Position numbers and translations under genes: made by a program
Shown here: piece by piece, positions 54,440 to 64,000 of the stretch
Layout of the letters: each line of letters starts with the position of its first letter
Numbering within the stretch: position 1 is the stretch's first letter
Source: Eonycteris spelaea
Taxonomy: Eukaryota > Chordata > Mammalia > Chiroptera > Pteropodidae
NCBI GenBank assembly: GCA_003508835.1
Contig: PUFA01000077.1
Coordinates: 1,626,001-1,690,000 of the forward strand
DNA length: 64,000 nt
Reading direction: 5' to 3'
The notes under the pieces: generated by a model
Seen by the model: only the letters and a program-made list of their open reading frames with translations
Told to the model about the DNA's origin: nothing
Database searches by the model: none

Positions 54440-54550
54440 TTGGAATTAGGTATCATGGGTATATGCACATGTCCAAACTCATCAAAATGTATGCATTAAA
54501 TATGTGCATTTTTTGGTATATCAATTATACTTCGATAAAGCTTAAAAAGA
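54440..54550 (+). mobile_element. Old L1 3' terminus fragment
   Basis: catgtccaaactcatcaaaa, tgtatgcattaaatatgtgc, attttttggtatatcaatta and tacttcgataaagc match the last part of an old L1 3' UTR (aaaactcatcgaactgtaca, cttaaaatgggtgcatttta, ttatacctcaataaag). Confidence 0.8.
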
Positions 54551-55299
54551 GAGGAAAAATGAGCTGGTTTTAATGATTTCTTGGGACTTTCCAAATGTAT
54601 GAATCTCTGCATCTTCTTCACACATTCAGTTTCTTATTTTTGTGACCATTACTAAATTAGGACGACTATTATAAGGAGGGATGCTCTTTTTGTTAAAGTG
54701 GAAAAAATAATTTATCCAAAATTGAACCTATGAAAACCTAAAAGGTCTGAGCCTCTAAATCCTTTTCTTTTTGTTTAAATCAGCAGGTGAAAGAATAACG
54801 TATGATATACATATAATATATGTCTATTATAGTCATAGACATATATAAAAATGTATATGATATATGTCTATATAAACAATAACAAATATAATCAATCAAT
54901 AAAGTTTATCAAATCATTGATAACTTTGTCTAAGGTAATAGTAAAATATATTGTTAAAAATAAATTGTGACAGTCTTATCTCATCAGAAAGATAATTAGG
55001 ACTAATTTTCACCAGCCCTGGTGAGTGAATATTATTCGCATAGTTTTATTTTATCCTGTATAACCTTCTGGGAAAGAAACCAGTGTCGATGGGGGAGAAA
55101 TGAATTTATTTAAAGAGATACTACACAGCAAAGCCAAATGAGGGCAAACCGCTATTTCCAACATTTTCTAAATGGGGTTGGTGTCCTTTGCCCATTGTGT
55201 TGAGCCCTTCATTTTTCTGTACTGGCTCTGCCAGGATTATTCACTGTTTTCCCCATTTAGTCACAGATAGTGCCCTTCCAATGATTTAATTACCTTAAT
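54551..55299. other. No gene; AT-rich with TATA-alternating tract
   Basis: An alternating AT tract at about 54800-54890 (gatatacatataatatatgt, gatatatgtctatataaac) contains short inverted repeats. An inverted GATA motif (cttatct) is at 54975-54981. Confidence 0.45.
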
Positions 55300-55360
55300 G
55301 GTAAGATAAGATGTGCAACTTTATAAGACAGATAAGAACTATTAGGTAAGATAAGATGTG
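55300..55360 (+). promoter_or_regulatory. Cluster of three AGATAAG (GATA) motifs
   Basis: AGATAAG occurs at 55304-55310, 55330-55336 and 55349-55355, all on the + strand. The outer two sit in an exact direct repeat GGTAAGATAAGATGTG (55300-55315 and 55345-55360). WGATAR motifs bind GATA-family transcription factors, and clustered sites are typical of GATA-responsive enhancers. Whether this one is active cannot be read from sequence. Confidence 0.5.
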
Positions 55361-56515
55361 GATCTTTCTATTGGTTAAAGGGTAGACATATCACACTTGG
55401 CACTTGGGCCCTTGCAACTGTCATAAGAAATTCAACACTATTCTGGTAATCTATTCACCTTCCAGTTGTGAGATTTTAGTGCTTTTAGAGCATAGACTTT
55501 TTTCATTTTTTAAAAAGAGAATTATACTGTAATCAGAAATTTAGTTTCTGAGATAAATCTTCAAGGTTAGGACATCAGAGCAAATTTTCACACCTTCCCG
55601 CCCCCACTCCCCCAAAAAAGACAACCACAGAAACTCTTTTGTTTAAATAATTTTGACTTGCTTTGAAAACTAAAGCAAAAGCTTTAAACTCATCAACCAT
55701 AATCATAACGCCCCCGTAGCACCCAGGTGCTTTGCTAGGGGATCAATAGTTCTCCATTTCCTTTGCTCGCTGTGATGACTAACGAAGTTCAGTGTCTCTT
55801 GCATAAAGACAAACAGCTGATGCAATGGAAAGCTTATTATAAACACGTAAATTATTGAAATTGAATGGAAAACCAATGTCAGGACACAGTTTTTATTCTA
55901 TACAAAGTTTTGTTGGTTTGGAGTCATCTAACACTGCGAACAGATTCAAAAGGAGCCAGTCCAATGTCAGACTATTTGACATTGAAGAAAAAAATCACTC
56001 TGAGCAGTCACTTGGAAACCAATTATTAAATCAGAAGAAGGGGATGATTTTCCAAATACAATGGCAAGATTTAAAGTATAGAAGGTCCCAAAGGTTGCAA
56101 CGTTTGTATGATTTTTAAACTGAAGAATTTATGCCTCATTTTTAAGTTTGATGAAAATGCAGCATTTAATAAGAGCAGATCTGAGACATTTTCAGAGCAC
56201 AGGAAATTCCCTGCAGATTATAGTGCTAAGAATAGCCTCGAAACAGCAGTAGAGCAAAAGAAGGAGTGATCCTGAGCGACTCATTGGTTTTTCAGAGGAA
56301 AGGTATACATCGATAAATTGCTAATGGCTACATATGTTATCAGGTTTTAGGAAAATAAGCCATATAGTGCCATTATGGTGGACATTTCTTGCTTTTGTAA
56401 AAACATACCTTCCAAACAAAAAACAAACAGCAAAGGAAAGCACTTTCATTAGGAAAAGATACTCTGCATGTAAATACATATAATTTGTTTTCTGCTCTCC
56501 TAAACTTATTGTTAA
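55361..56515. other. No gene recognised
   Basis: Unassigned. An 87-codon frame at 55855-56118 (+ strand) starts with TTG rather than ATG and has no recognisable domain. Confidence 0.4.
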
Positions 56516-56824
56516 TTATTGATCAGGCATGTTTTCTGTTATGGTCCTCATGATCTGTTTATGTCGCCTCCCATATATCTCTTTATGCAAATTTAATAAT
56601 ATTTCCAGTGTCCTTACCAATTCTTTTTTGAGTAAAGTCAAGGCATGCTCAGTGTTTGAACTTGATCTCTTTGGCCCCTTCTCCTCTTTGTCATACTGGA
56701 AGGAATAAACTTCCGCCTGGACACAGTTGTTAAATGTGACAGATTTCGAAGAAAAGTCTTTAAGCTGTGTCAGAATAATCTCCATTTTTCTAAATTTAAA
56801 TTCACCTGAGGATAGTGCTCTGTC
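56516..56824 (-). other. Candidate ORF or exon of unknown function (unproven)
   Basis: From a stop near 56825 to the stop at 56516-56518, about 102 codons are open on the - strand, including an ATG at 56783-56785. The product is polar and lysine/glutamate-rich with a helix-prone C-terminal part (ALTLLKKELVRTLEILLNLH) that could form an amphipathic or coiled-coil helix. No family was recognised. Internal splice-like signals exist (TCAG at 56808-56811 and donor-like TTG|GTAAGG near 56625). Against it, open frames of this size are expected by chance in 64 kb. No promoter or poly(A) signal was identified. Confidence 0.22.
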
Positions 56825-57299
56825 GAGGTAGGTTTAGCTTTTGCTGATTATTTAAATAGTCTGGAATGTAAAACTTTGAAAAGTTGCAAGTACTTGAACA
56901 GCAAACACTCATGCAATACACTTGGAATTTTGTTAACGAACAGGAGACTACTGCTATTAACGCCTTAAGCTCTTTCCTTGAGTCACTCTTGACCTTTTTT
57001 CAGGGACATGCCCAAGAGGAATAGGCGATATCATCACAGCAGTGTACTTTCTCCGTGAAGAGCACTTCCTGGAAAAGTCTCAAGAGAAACAAAGAACCAG
57101 AGACTATAGACTTTTTTTTTTTTTTCTTAAGGCTACTAACAAAAAGTCCAGTTCTTGGGGTTTTAGTGATAAAGATCTGAAGCTTTAGCTGACCCCTTCC
57201 TTCAAATGTTTCATAGGAGAAAGTTGAAGTATATAGTCTTTCCCAGGAATCAAATAAACTTGACTCCCTAAAGCTTACTAAGAATAACATTAGGCCACA
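56825..57299. other. No gene or repeat recognised
   Basis: Unassigned. A (T)14 run is at 57112-57125. The - strand frame at 57000-57323 includes the poly-lysine encoded by this run and is not credible. Confidence 0.45.
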
Positions 57300-57475
57300 T
57301 TTATAAATGCTTACTATGTACATAGCACTATATTAAGAAATATATGCACATTTAATTCTCTCAGCACTTTACAAGGTAGATATTTTCCATGAGGCCCATT
57401 TTACAGGGAAGAAAACTGATGCTTGGAGAGAAGAAGCAGTCACTCGAGCCTGTTTTATTCTAAAACCTATATGCA
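57300..57475 (-). mobile_element. MIR SINE, antisense
   Basis: atgcttactatgtacatagc, tttaattctctcagcacttt, acaaggtagatattttccat, cccattttacagggaagaaa and actgatgcttggagagaaga follow reverse-complement MIR. Confidence 0.85.
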
Positions 57476-57889
57476 TATATACTGTACAGTAGAGCTTTCT
57501 AGGGTTTTTGACAAATGCATTTAGAAAATTCAGAGAAACGCCAATCTGCTGTCTTGAAATCTAGACAATGTCTCTAGAAGTGAGTGACACGTTTCTGAAT
57601 GTGTACGGTGGGCTTCTGATACCAGGGAGACTTCGATTGTCAGCAGTGGCTGCTCTCTAAGGGGACTGAAGCATGCTGGCACGGCCACTTCGTTTACCGT
57701 CCAGTTTCACCCCGCCCCTATACCCACGTCACACGCTGTGTTATTTCTAAAGATATCTGGCTATTTAAGGGTTCTCTAAATATGTTCTGCAGTTGAACCC
57801 CTGAGGCTTTGATCATAGCCCCCTAGGCCTCGGCCCCTGTCTGAGGACCACACTCCTACTCATGCTGTGTGATGGAGACAAGATTCTCT
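57476..57889. other. No gene or repeat recognised
   Basis: Unassigned sequence of moderate GC content. Confidence 0.4.
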
Positions 57890-58130
57890 TTTCCTGACGA
57901 GCCTTTCTCAGCTTCTTAGGCATGATAAACCCCTCCGTCTACTGCACCCTATGACACTCTGTCCACACCCTGTTCTCAGCACTTGTCGCATTCTAACATG
58001 ATTATTTGCTTACCATCTGTTTTCCTAGCTAGATCATGAGTTCTCTGATAACACAGATCATGTTTTTTAACCAGTGCATAAAGCCGGGTACAAAACAGGC
58101 AGTTAATATGTTTTTGCCAAGTAAAAGGTT
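57890..58130 (+). mobile_element. L2 LINE 3' region and terminus
   Basis: ctcagcacttgtcgcattct, aacatgattatttgcttacc, atctgttttcctagctagat and catgagttctctgataacac match the L2 3' region. The terminus grades into the segment (58102-58159) that was apparently copied to 59982-60043. Confidence 0.75.
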
Positions 58131-58159
58131 TGATATAAAGAAATACTTTATGAAGACTG
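58102..58159 (+). repeat. Probable donor segment copied downstream
   Basis: It starts gttaatatgtttttgccaag within the L2 terminus and ends ctttatgaagactg in sequence beyond the L2. A closely similar copy is at 59982-60043 inside a MIR. Because the shared part crosses the L2 boundary, it is not explained simply by two independent L2 copies. Confidence 0.75.
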
Positions 58160-58162
58160 TGA

Positions 58163-58484
58163 AATTATAGTTGTTTTGCTTTTCAACTTCAAAAAGCCAG
58201 CTGGCTCATTTGACCTTACACAATTTCTCACATTTACCAAACACCTAACATATTTTGAGCATCTGTCTGTCACAGAGTAGCTCTGCCAGAGTTTTTAAAG
58301 GCTTAAAGTTCTGTAGAAAGCCTTACCCATCTCCTGGGAATGTCTGGCTGTTTTGTAAATATAGAACATTCTTTAGGTAGGTTTCCTGCTTATAAATGTC
58401 AGAGAAACTGCTGCAGCCCTGGGAGGTATTGGCAGGAGAGGCCACATGAAGGGGAGAGATTAGCTCTCAGATGTATTCAAATTA
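58163..58484. other. No gene or repeat recognised
   Basis: Unassigned sequence preceding the L1. An L2/MIR-like phrase (caaacacctaacatattttg) is too weak to call. Confidence 0.4.
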
Positions 58485-59115
58485 GAGATAAGTTGGTTCA
58501 GCTGCTGTGGAAAACAAGTGATTGCTTAAAAAGTTACATATAGCATTGCCATGTGACCCAGCAATTCTACTTCCAGGTCTCTAGCTAAAAGAGTTGAAAA
58601 TGGGTACTCAAATGCACACACACTGCATGGTCATAACAGCACTATTCACAACAGCTAAAACATGGAAACAGCTCAAATGTCCATCAGTGGATGAATGGGT
58701 AAACAAGTTGTGGTATATCTATGCAATGGAATATCATTCAACCATAAAAAGAAATTAAATGCTAGTATATGTTAATGAATGGGTGGACCTCAAAAAACAC
58801 CAAATGAAAGAAGCCAGACACAAAAGGTCACAATACTATTTGATTCTATTTTTATGAAGTATCTGGAATAGATAAATCCATAGAGACAGAACCAGACTGA
58901 TGGTGGCGTGGCCAGGGGCAGGGAGAGCAGGGAACGGGGGGCGACTACTTACAGGGCATGGGGTTTCCTTTTGGGGTGATGAAACGTTTGGTACTAGATA
59001 GAGGTGATGACTGGTGATGACTGTACAACATCGTAAATGCACTGAATGCCACTGAACTGTTTACTTCAAAATGGCTAATTTTGTATTATATGAATTTCAC
59101 CTCAATTAAAATAAG
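58485..59115 (+). mobile_element. Old L1 3' end (ORF2 tail and 3' UTR)
   Basis: About 630 bp of old L1: gttcagctgctgtggaaaac, catgtgacccagcaattcta, cttccaggtctctagctaaa, agcactattcacaacagcta, cagctcaaatgtccatcagt, gtggtatatctatgcaatgg, gaagccagacacaaaaggtc, and the 3' UTR to acctcaattaaaata. ORF2 is broken by stops. Diverged from the L1 at 2685-3474, so probably an older subfamily. Confidence 0.93.
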
Positions 59116-59204
59116 GTGGAAGGGTTAAAGAAAATGAAAGTAGAAAAGGAGGTCAGACTGGTAGGATATGACAAGGGCTTGACCAGCTCATAGTGGTTTT
59201 GAAG

Positions 59205-59405
59205 ATGTAGGAAGGTCGGAAGCAAGAAATGAGGGCAGCTTCTAGAAGCTGGAAAAGGCGAGAGCGAAATCTCCCTTAGAGCCGCCAGGAAGGAACGCCG
59301 CTCTGCAATCACCTTGATTTTAGCCTCGTGAGACTCGTGTTGGGCTTCTAATCTATAAATTTTAAGGTAATACATTTGTATCTTTCTAAGCCAAAAGAGG
59401 TAACA
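59205..59405 (+). mobile_element. Old LTR fragment, MaLR/MLT-like
   Basis: cagcttctagaagctggaaa, aggcgagagcgaaatctccc, ttagagccgccaggaaggaa, caccttgattttagcctcgt, gagactcgtgttgggcttct and aatctataaattttaaggta match the right half of the same LTR type as 33531-34032. The left half and terminus are lost. Confidence 0.65.
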
Positions 59406-59429
59406 AAATATCATGCACTGGGCTCCCTG

Positions 59430-59540
59430 CTGCAAAGAACTTCCGAGATCTTCCAGTGCAATCCTGATGAAAACAGGGTGAGGAGATCACATGGCTTTCC
59501 AAGGCCATGGCTAGTTAGGTGTCTTCTACACTTAGGAAAC
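59430..59540 (-). mobile_element. MIR-like fragment, antisense (tentative)
   Basis: gatcttccagtgcaatcctg and acatggctttccaaggccat+ggctagttagg resemble a common old repeat with MIR-like layout (cccaaggtcacacagctagttag). Weak. Confidence 0.35.
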
Positions 59541-59669
59541 AGTGTATCTTTCTGAAAATGAAGAAGCGGGAAGAGAACACCAAGGAAGGGGGTTATTGTT
59601 CTAATTTTATGAGAAGGAACAGATTAAGTAGGATGAAATAACTTGACGATATCTCATATCTCACACAGG

Positions 59670-59850
59670 TTCATTTTTTTAAAGTATTTTTAAAATATCA
59701 AAGTAATGCATGTACATGAGTGATAATAAAAAATTACATCATGGAGGATTGAAGGGCTTATGATGAAAACCATCTGTTTCTATTACTCCTCAGACTCAGT
59801 TCTGATCCACTGCACTTACCTCTTCTGTTTCTGGTATAAGTTGAATATTA
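59670..59850 (-). mobile_element. Old L1 3' terminus, antisense (tentative)
   Basis: ttaaaatatcaaagtaatgc, atgtacatgagtgataataa and a following pyrimidine-rich ctgtttctattactcctcag resemble antisense old L1 ends. A donor-like motif on the - strand (GAG|GTAAGTG near 59818) has no convincing acceptor. Confidence 0.4.
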
Positions 59851-59877
59851 CTATATAATATGATTATGTATTGATAT

Positions 59878-60170
59878 TTAACAAATATAGAGTACATATT
59901 AAGTGCTTTACAAAAAAATAACTCATTGACTCTTCATAACAACCTTATGACGCAGGTACTAGTATTTGCCCTGTTCTACATGTTAATTTTTTCTTGCCAA
60001 ATGAGTAAAAGTTTTGATATAAAGACATACTTTATGAAGACTGGAAACAGGAAATTGAGGCATGGAGAGGTTAAGACTTGCCCAACATGAAACGCCTGGG
60101 AAGTGCTGGCGCTGGCATTTGGGACAGTCTGGCTTCAGACACTGTGCTGCTGACTAATACGCCACACAGC
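59878..60170 (-). mobile_element. MIR SINE, antisense, split by an insert
   Basis: Left part: gagtacatattaagtgcttt, cttcataacaaccttatgac, gcaggtactagtatttgccc. Right part: aaattgaggcatggagaggt, taagacttgcccaacatgaa, acactgtgctgctgactaat+acgccac. Together they make an almost complete reverse-complement MIR. About 60 bp that is not MIR (59982-60043) separates them. Confidence 0.88.
59982..60043 (+). repeat. Insert in MIR, apparently copied from 58102-58159
   Basis: gttaattttttcttgccaaa, tgagtaaaagttttgatata, aagacatactttatgaagac+tg matches 58102-58159 with only a few substitutions and a 3-4 base gap. It has no poly(A) tail and no clear target-site duplication, which argues against ordinary retroposition and for a templated repair insertion or small segmental duplication. 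Confidence 0.75.
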
Positions 60171-61950
60171 TTACGAATGACAGCGTCTTTTAAGGGAGGA
60201 ACTGGGGCTCGACGTGGCTAAGGAGCACTCCCAAGTTCTAGGTCAACCTGGGACTTGGTCTAGCTGGGCTCCAAGGCCATGCTGCTTTCTGCTAAATCTT
60301 CCTGCCCTGGAAGGCAGCTGTCCATTAAAGGACTAGAACCCCATGGCTGCCTTAACCCTGCCTCAGATGAGAGAGGAGAGCTGGTTCAGAGTAGCAGCTT
60401 TCCAGCACATCATTTTTTTCCTAATTTTTCTTTTTTTTTAATGTCAGGTAAACAGATTTTGTAGGTATACTTTTTTTTTGATAAGATATTTTCTTGGAGT
60501 TTTAAATAAATGAAAGTCTCTTTTATTCTCACTCAAAAAAATAGGTTTGGGGCAGAAATCTGTCCAACTGCCCTGTAACTAGTGCGCTGTGCTTTTCCTG
60601 GAGGTCTGGTGCACATGGTGGTTTTCAGTCTTCTCTGCAGCTCAAACTGGAAGCCCTCGGCCCTGAAGCTGCATCTTTTCCTATCTCACTGTAGTGACTT
60701 TGCCTCTTTCTGAAAACATTGTCTTGAGTTTAAGTTCCCTTTCCTTTTTTTAGACAGAGGTTTTCAAACTCTGCTGTGGAACCTATCGCATCCTCTGGTG
60801 ATGCTTCCAAACTAGGAGCAGGTGGGTGGAGCGTAACAGGAAAGCGCACAGCGGGCAGAAAAGGCATGCCGGTGGGTGGGCTTCCCCCCATCCCACCGCT
60901 TAACCCAGAAAAAGCAATGCCGACTCTGCAAATATTCTCACAAAATTTTGTTGAAACTAAATATTCTATCAAGAAACAAATACCATAGTGAGTATAGAAA
61001 ATTTTTAAAAAGCTACTTTGAACAATGAGATAACAAGGCATATAACATCTAAGGTAGGTGTCTAAATGGTATTCCTTAGCCAGAGGAAGATTCTGGAAAC
61101 TGACCACTTATCAAGCTGATAAGGAGAAAACTTCCCTTTAGCATGTGCATTGTGTGGCTGGGGAGGCAGGAATGAGAAAGTTAGAAAAGAAGATCAGGTG
61201 AACTGAATATAATAAACCATGGTCTTCCTTCTGGGGAAGCAGCTCCTTAACAATCGAATTCACTGTGGGCTGAGACATTGCGGATGAAGTCGGAGAACTC
61301 TCGGAGGAGATCCAAATTAAATTTTCATTGGAATGATGGAAAAAATGGAAGAACTAGACTGCCATCCTGAGGCAGAAAGCTAGGGATCAGTGACCGGAGT
61401 GCTGCAGAGTTTCTGTAGCTGGACGGGCCGTCTACTGTGCTGTCCAAATACCCACAAGCCGTACTATTTTCTTAAATAGTGATATCATAAAATTTATCTT
61501 AACCAATGTGGATACCTTGTAAAACAAAAACAATACAGAAAGGTCTACATGTGAAGTTGGGTTTGTTCCCAACTTCAGATATATTTGTAAATATATTACA
61601 TATAACATATAGTAATATATACTATATAGAGAAAACATATTTTGGTTTATTAAAAAATATCCTAAAATTTTTTTTTATTCAGCTTTGATACATCTTTACG
61701 TCCACACATTCTAAGGAGTTCAAGTCCCACTTCCCTCGAGAATCCCTTTGACACTCGTAGCCACGTTAAAGTCTGCCCTGTACCTCATATAGCCACATAA
61801 TGCAACTGTCTTGAACTCACGCCTTCCTGACAGGAGAAGACAATGGAGGTCTTGAAACATATTCTCAACCCAAAAGGTCGCGTGATGGCAATGGCTGTAT
61901 TCTAGTGGTGGCACCAGTAACCATTAGCTGTGTGAAGACACTGGCTTTAC
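60171..61950. other. No gene or repeat recognised
   Basis: Unassigned. Short T-runs lie at about 60430-60440 and 60471-60479, and an AT-rich patch at 61590-61680. The frames at 60730-61107 (- strand) and 60776-60988 (+ strand) overlap and have no domain. A phrase at 60765-60830 (tttcaaactctgctgtggaa) faintly recalls a MER-type element. Confidence 0.4.
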
Positions 61951-62886
61951 AAGGCCTTTGGCTCTTCTACATGTGTACTACTCGTATGTACACGGCAGGT
62001 GCTTAGTAAATACTTACACTTTTTAAGTGCTGTCTAGGATGCAGGGGAGACTCTCCAGAGCAATTTAAAAAAAAAAAAGAGGATTTTGGATGTCCTCTAA
62101 CCTTTTCTGGACCTTTCTAGGTCTTTTGGGGGAGATTAGGTAATGATGCTAATATTTCTGCACCAATATCAAATTCAAGTTTTACTGTTTTTCCCCCTGT
62201 ACCACACAGCCCGTGCATGTGCGCATGCCCAGGGCCAGTCTACACACAGACACACACAACTCCTTTTCTGATCACTGCTGCTTGCTGAGCTCAAGCCTTC
62301 TGAGGTCCCTGTAACTAATTCAGAACACAGATGAGCTCTTAGATGTCACCTCACACCCAAGAAGGAAGCAATTTGTGACCTAACAAGAGGGTTAACACCA
62401 GCTGGTCATAGCTTAGTGACTTTAATTACTGGAATTTCCATATAATATCACCCCAATGACATCTGCGTTGGAACTGAATGTGAGATTCCTTTTGGGTGAG
62501 CAAAATAAAACAGACCATGCAAAGCTCTGCTCTGTCTAATCCTCATGCCCGATGCACACGGACTATTTCTGGGACTGATTTCTATTTAACTGAGTTTTTA
62601 AATCAAATTGCAAGATAAAATTGGCATTAGCTACTTTTAACAAGGAAGCAAAATATACAGTTGGAAAGTGAGAATGAAAAATGCTTAAGTAAAAGATCAA
62701 AGAATTCTTCCTTGCCCACCCATGTCATTCTCCGGCTTAATTAACTTTACTCCCCAATAAACACTGGCCCCAAATGGATATGAAATGGATTTTATTTTTG
62801 CAAATATGGTGAATTTGTTTTTATAAAGTCAAGTGCAAGCATTGATATAATTGCTGGAAGCCTGGTTTGATATGCAAGGTGAGCTA
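61951..62886. other. No gene; minor L2-like terminus
   Basis: aggtgcttagtaaatactta near 61999 is an L2/MIR-type end. A (A)12 run is at about 62067-62078. The rest is unassigned. Confidence 0.4.
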
Positions 62887-63052
62887 ACCCCTTTCACTCA
62901 GTGTGGTCCATGGACCCGCATCACCAGCAGCATCCGGGAGTTCATTAGAAATGCAGAGTCTTAAGCCCTACATACAGACCTACTGCATCAGAATATGCAT
63001 TTAACAAGACTCCCAAATTATATCTATGCACATGAAGACTGAGAACCACCCG
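62887..63052 (+). mobile_element. MER5-like hAT-Charlie MITE
   Basis: ctcagtgtggtccatggacc, cgcatcaccagcagcatccg, gagttcattagaaatgcaga, agacctactgcatcagaata, atttaacaagactcccaa and gactgagaaccacc follow the MER5A/B consensus from end to end. The - strand frames here are shadows of the element. The 8-bp duplication is not clear. Confidence 0.88.
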
Positions 63053-64000
63053 CTCATAATGTTGCTTTTCTCCTTTAGGGCTTTCTCCCACAAAGACCAT
63101 CTTCCCGAGTAACGTAAACTGAGGACCAGATCTGAGAAATTTCCAGCTGCACAGAGAGGAACGCACAGATGCACCATCCCACCATGCCAAACAGAAAGGT
63201 TTGCCATTTGTTCTGACTGTTTTGTCGCCCTCAAACTCTGCACTAAGCTTCTTGTGAGGCTTCCAAAACACAGTGATTCCATGGAAAAATTAATAATGTA
63301 AAGATTTTCTAAGGCTGTTGGCAGCATAAGGAATTTCTCGTAGGGCTGACAGCAAGGCATTTCTAAACTCTTGTCCAGACCTCATCGTTCTCATGGTTGG
63401 AAAAGTAATTTGTATGTAATGGATCCTAGGATCTGTCCTTAAGAATTTCTGACAGTTTAACAGACGAGAGGCTAAATATTTTGAGCAAAGAACTCGTACA
63501 CACTGATTGCTTTATATCTTCGGTCTTGTGTGCTTTAGTGAGGAGTGAGCTGCTTCTGCCATCTCCAATAAGATGTATTTCAGTTAGCATCTTCCCTCAC
63601 TCCCCCATTAGTGTTTTCATTCGGGCAGCAGACAGCTGACGTATTGGCTAACGAAGGAAAAGCAGACTTCCCACTGAATAGTTCTATATCATGAAAAAGT
63701 GAGTAAAGGGATGGCTAACCTAATTTCAGGTTATTCAAGTTTTCATCTCAAGCCTAATTCTCTGTAGTTTCACTCCGGGTTTATGGACAGAAATGTAAAG
63801 CCAGTGCATTTTATCATCTGCATCATTGAGCTCCCTTTTGACCGAAGCTTTACAATGTTCTCCTCAATTTCCATGAGAATGAATTTCACCTTTTATGACA
63901 TTCGAAGACAATTATGATGTCTTTATGAAAAATGATGTCACTCTGATGCCGGCAATAAAATAACAATGTCCTAATGCCAAGAAATGTATCGTTTGTTATC
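63053..64000. other. Unassigned; possible conserved element at 63590-64000
   Basis: No repeat was recognised to the window edge. 63590-64000 has balanced composition and homeodomain-like cores, and includes agctgacgtattgg with a TGACG half-CRE. This is the sort of texture seen in conserved noncoding elements. It is an impression only, and no gene is visible. Confidence 0.35.

Noticed and set aside
57000..57323. 107-codon minus-strand frame with a lysine run
   Set aside because: The lysine run is just the (T)14 homopolymer read on the other strand, and the rest shows no family.
62945..63360. 108- and 119-codon minus-strand frames
   Set aside because: They overlap each other and start or end inside the MER5-like element; no domain is present.
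1..64000. CRISPR arrays, operons, phage or plasmid modules
   Set aside because: No regularly spaced repeats, no dense coding, and pervasive mammalian repeats. The window is a mammalian nuclear sequence.

Overview
The window is mammalian nuclear DNA, most likely from a fruit bat (Pteropodidae). It is AT-rich and CpG-poor, and it is full of old mammalian repeats: MIR, L2, L1, hAT and Tigger DNA elements, and MaLR-type LTRs. The diagnostic element is at 30190-30418, a hybrid SINE made of a tRNA-Val-like head fused to a nearly full-length 5S rRNA, with a poly(A) tail and an 11-bp target-site duplication. This is the architecture described for the megabat-specific SINE MEG-TR. The L1 copies are all 5'-truncated or broken, which fits the known loss of L1 activity in fruit bats. 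No Alu, B1/B2, carnivore or ruminant SINE was recognised.

No protein-coding gene can be supported with confidence. The longer open frames (up to about 138 codons) are what chance gives in 64 kb, or they lie inside repeats. Those with recognisable protein similarity are L1 ORF2 tails (2734-2955, 25088-25299) and a decayed ORF2 stretch (29060-29865). Two stretches deserve a test as exons: a 40-nt segment with good splice sites on both sides (12542-12581, + strand) and a 102-codon open frame (56516-56824, - strand). The window is probably intergenic or intronic.

Layout: 0-5 kb, MIR pieces, an L1 3' end, a hAT element and a G-quadruplex motif. 5-19 kb, mostly unassigned sequence with an antisense L1 end, scattered MIRs, possible LTR fragments and an MLT1-like LTR. 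20-22 kb, two antisense old L1 ends. 22-27 kb, L2, a short L1 3' end and microsatellites. 29-31 kb, a nested stack of old L1, hAT fragment and hybrid SINE. 33-34 kb, an old LTR with a perfect 65-bp tandem duplication. 35-43 kb, MIRs, an antisense L1 and a 79-bp L1 tail with a 14-bp duplication. 45-48 kb, two Tigger-type elements and a possible ERV LTR. 49-54 kb, MIR/L2, a hAT-like MITE and a G-rich GC-box motif. 54-57 kb, unassigned AT-rich sequence with a GATA-motif cluster. 57-60 kb, MIR, L2, L1 and LTR pieces, plus a MIR interrupted by a segment apparently copied from 1.9 kb upstream. 60-64 kb, mostly unassigned, with a MER5-like element and a possible conserved element at the right edge.

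Nothing prokaryotic (operons, CRISPR, phage, insertion sequences) is present, and no new multi-gene system was found. Repeat boundaries are read by eye against remembered family consensus sequences and are good to roughly 10-30 bp except where target-site duplications fix them.
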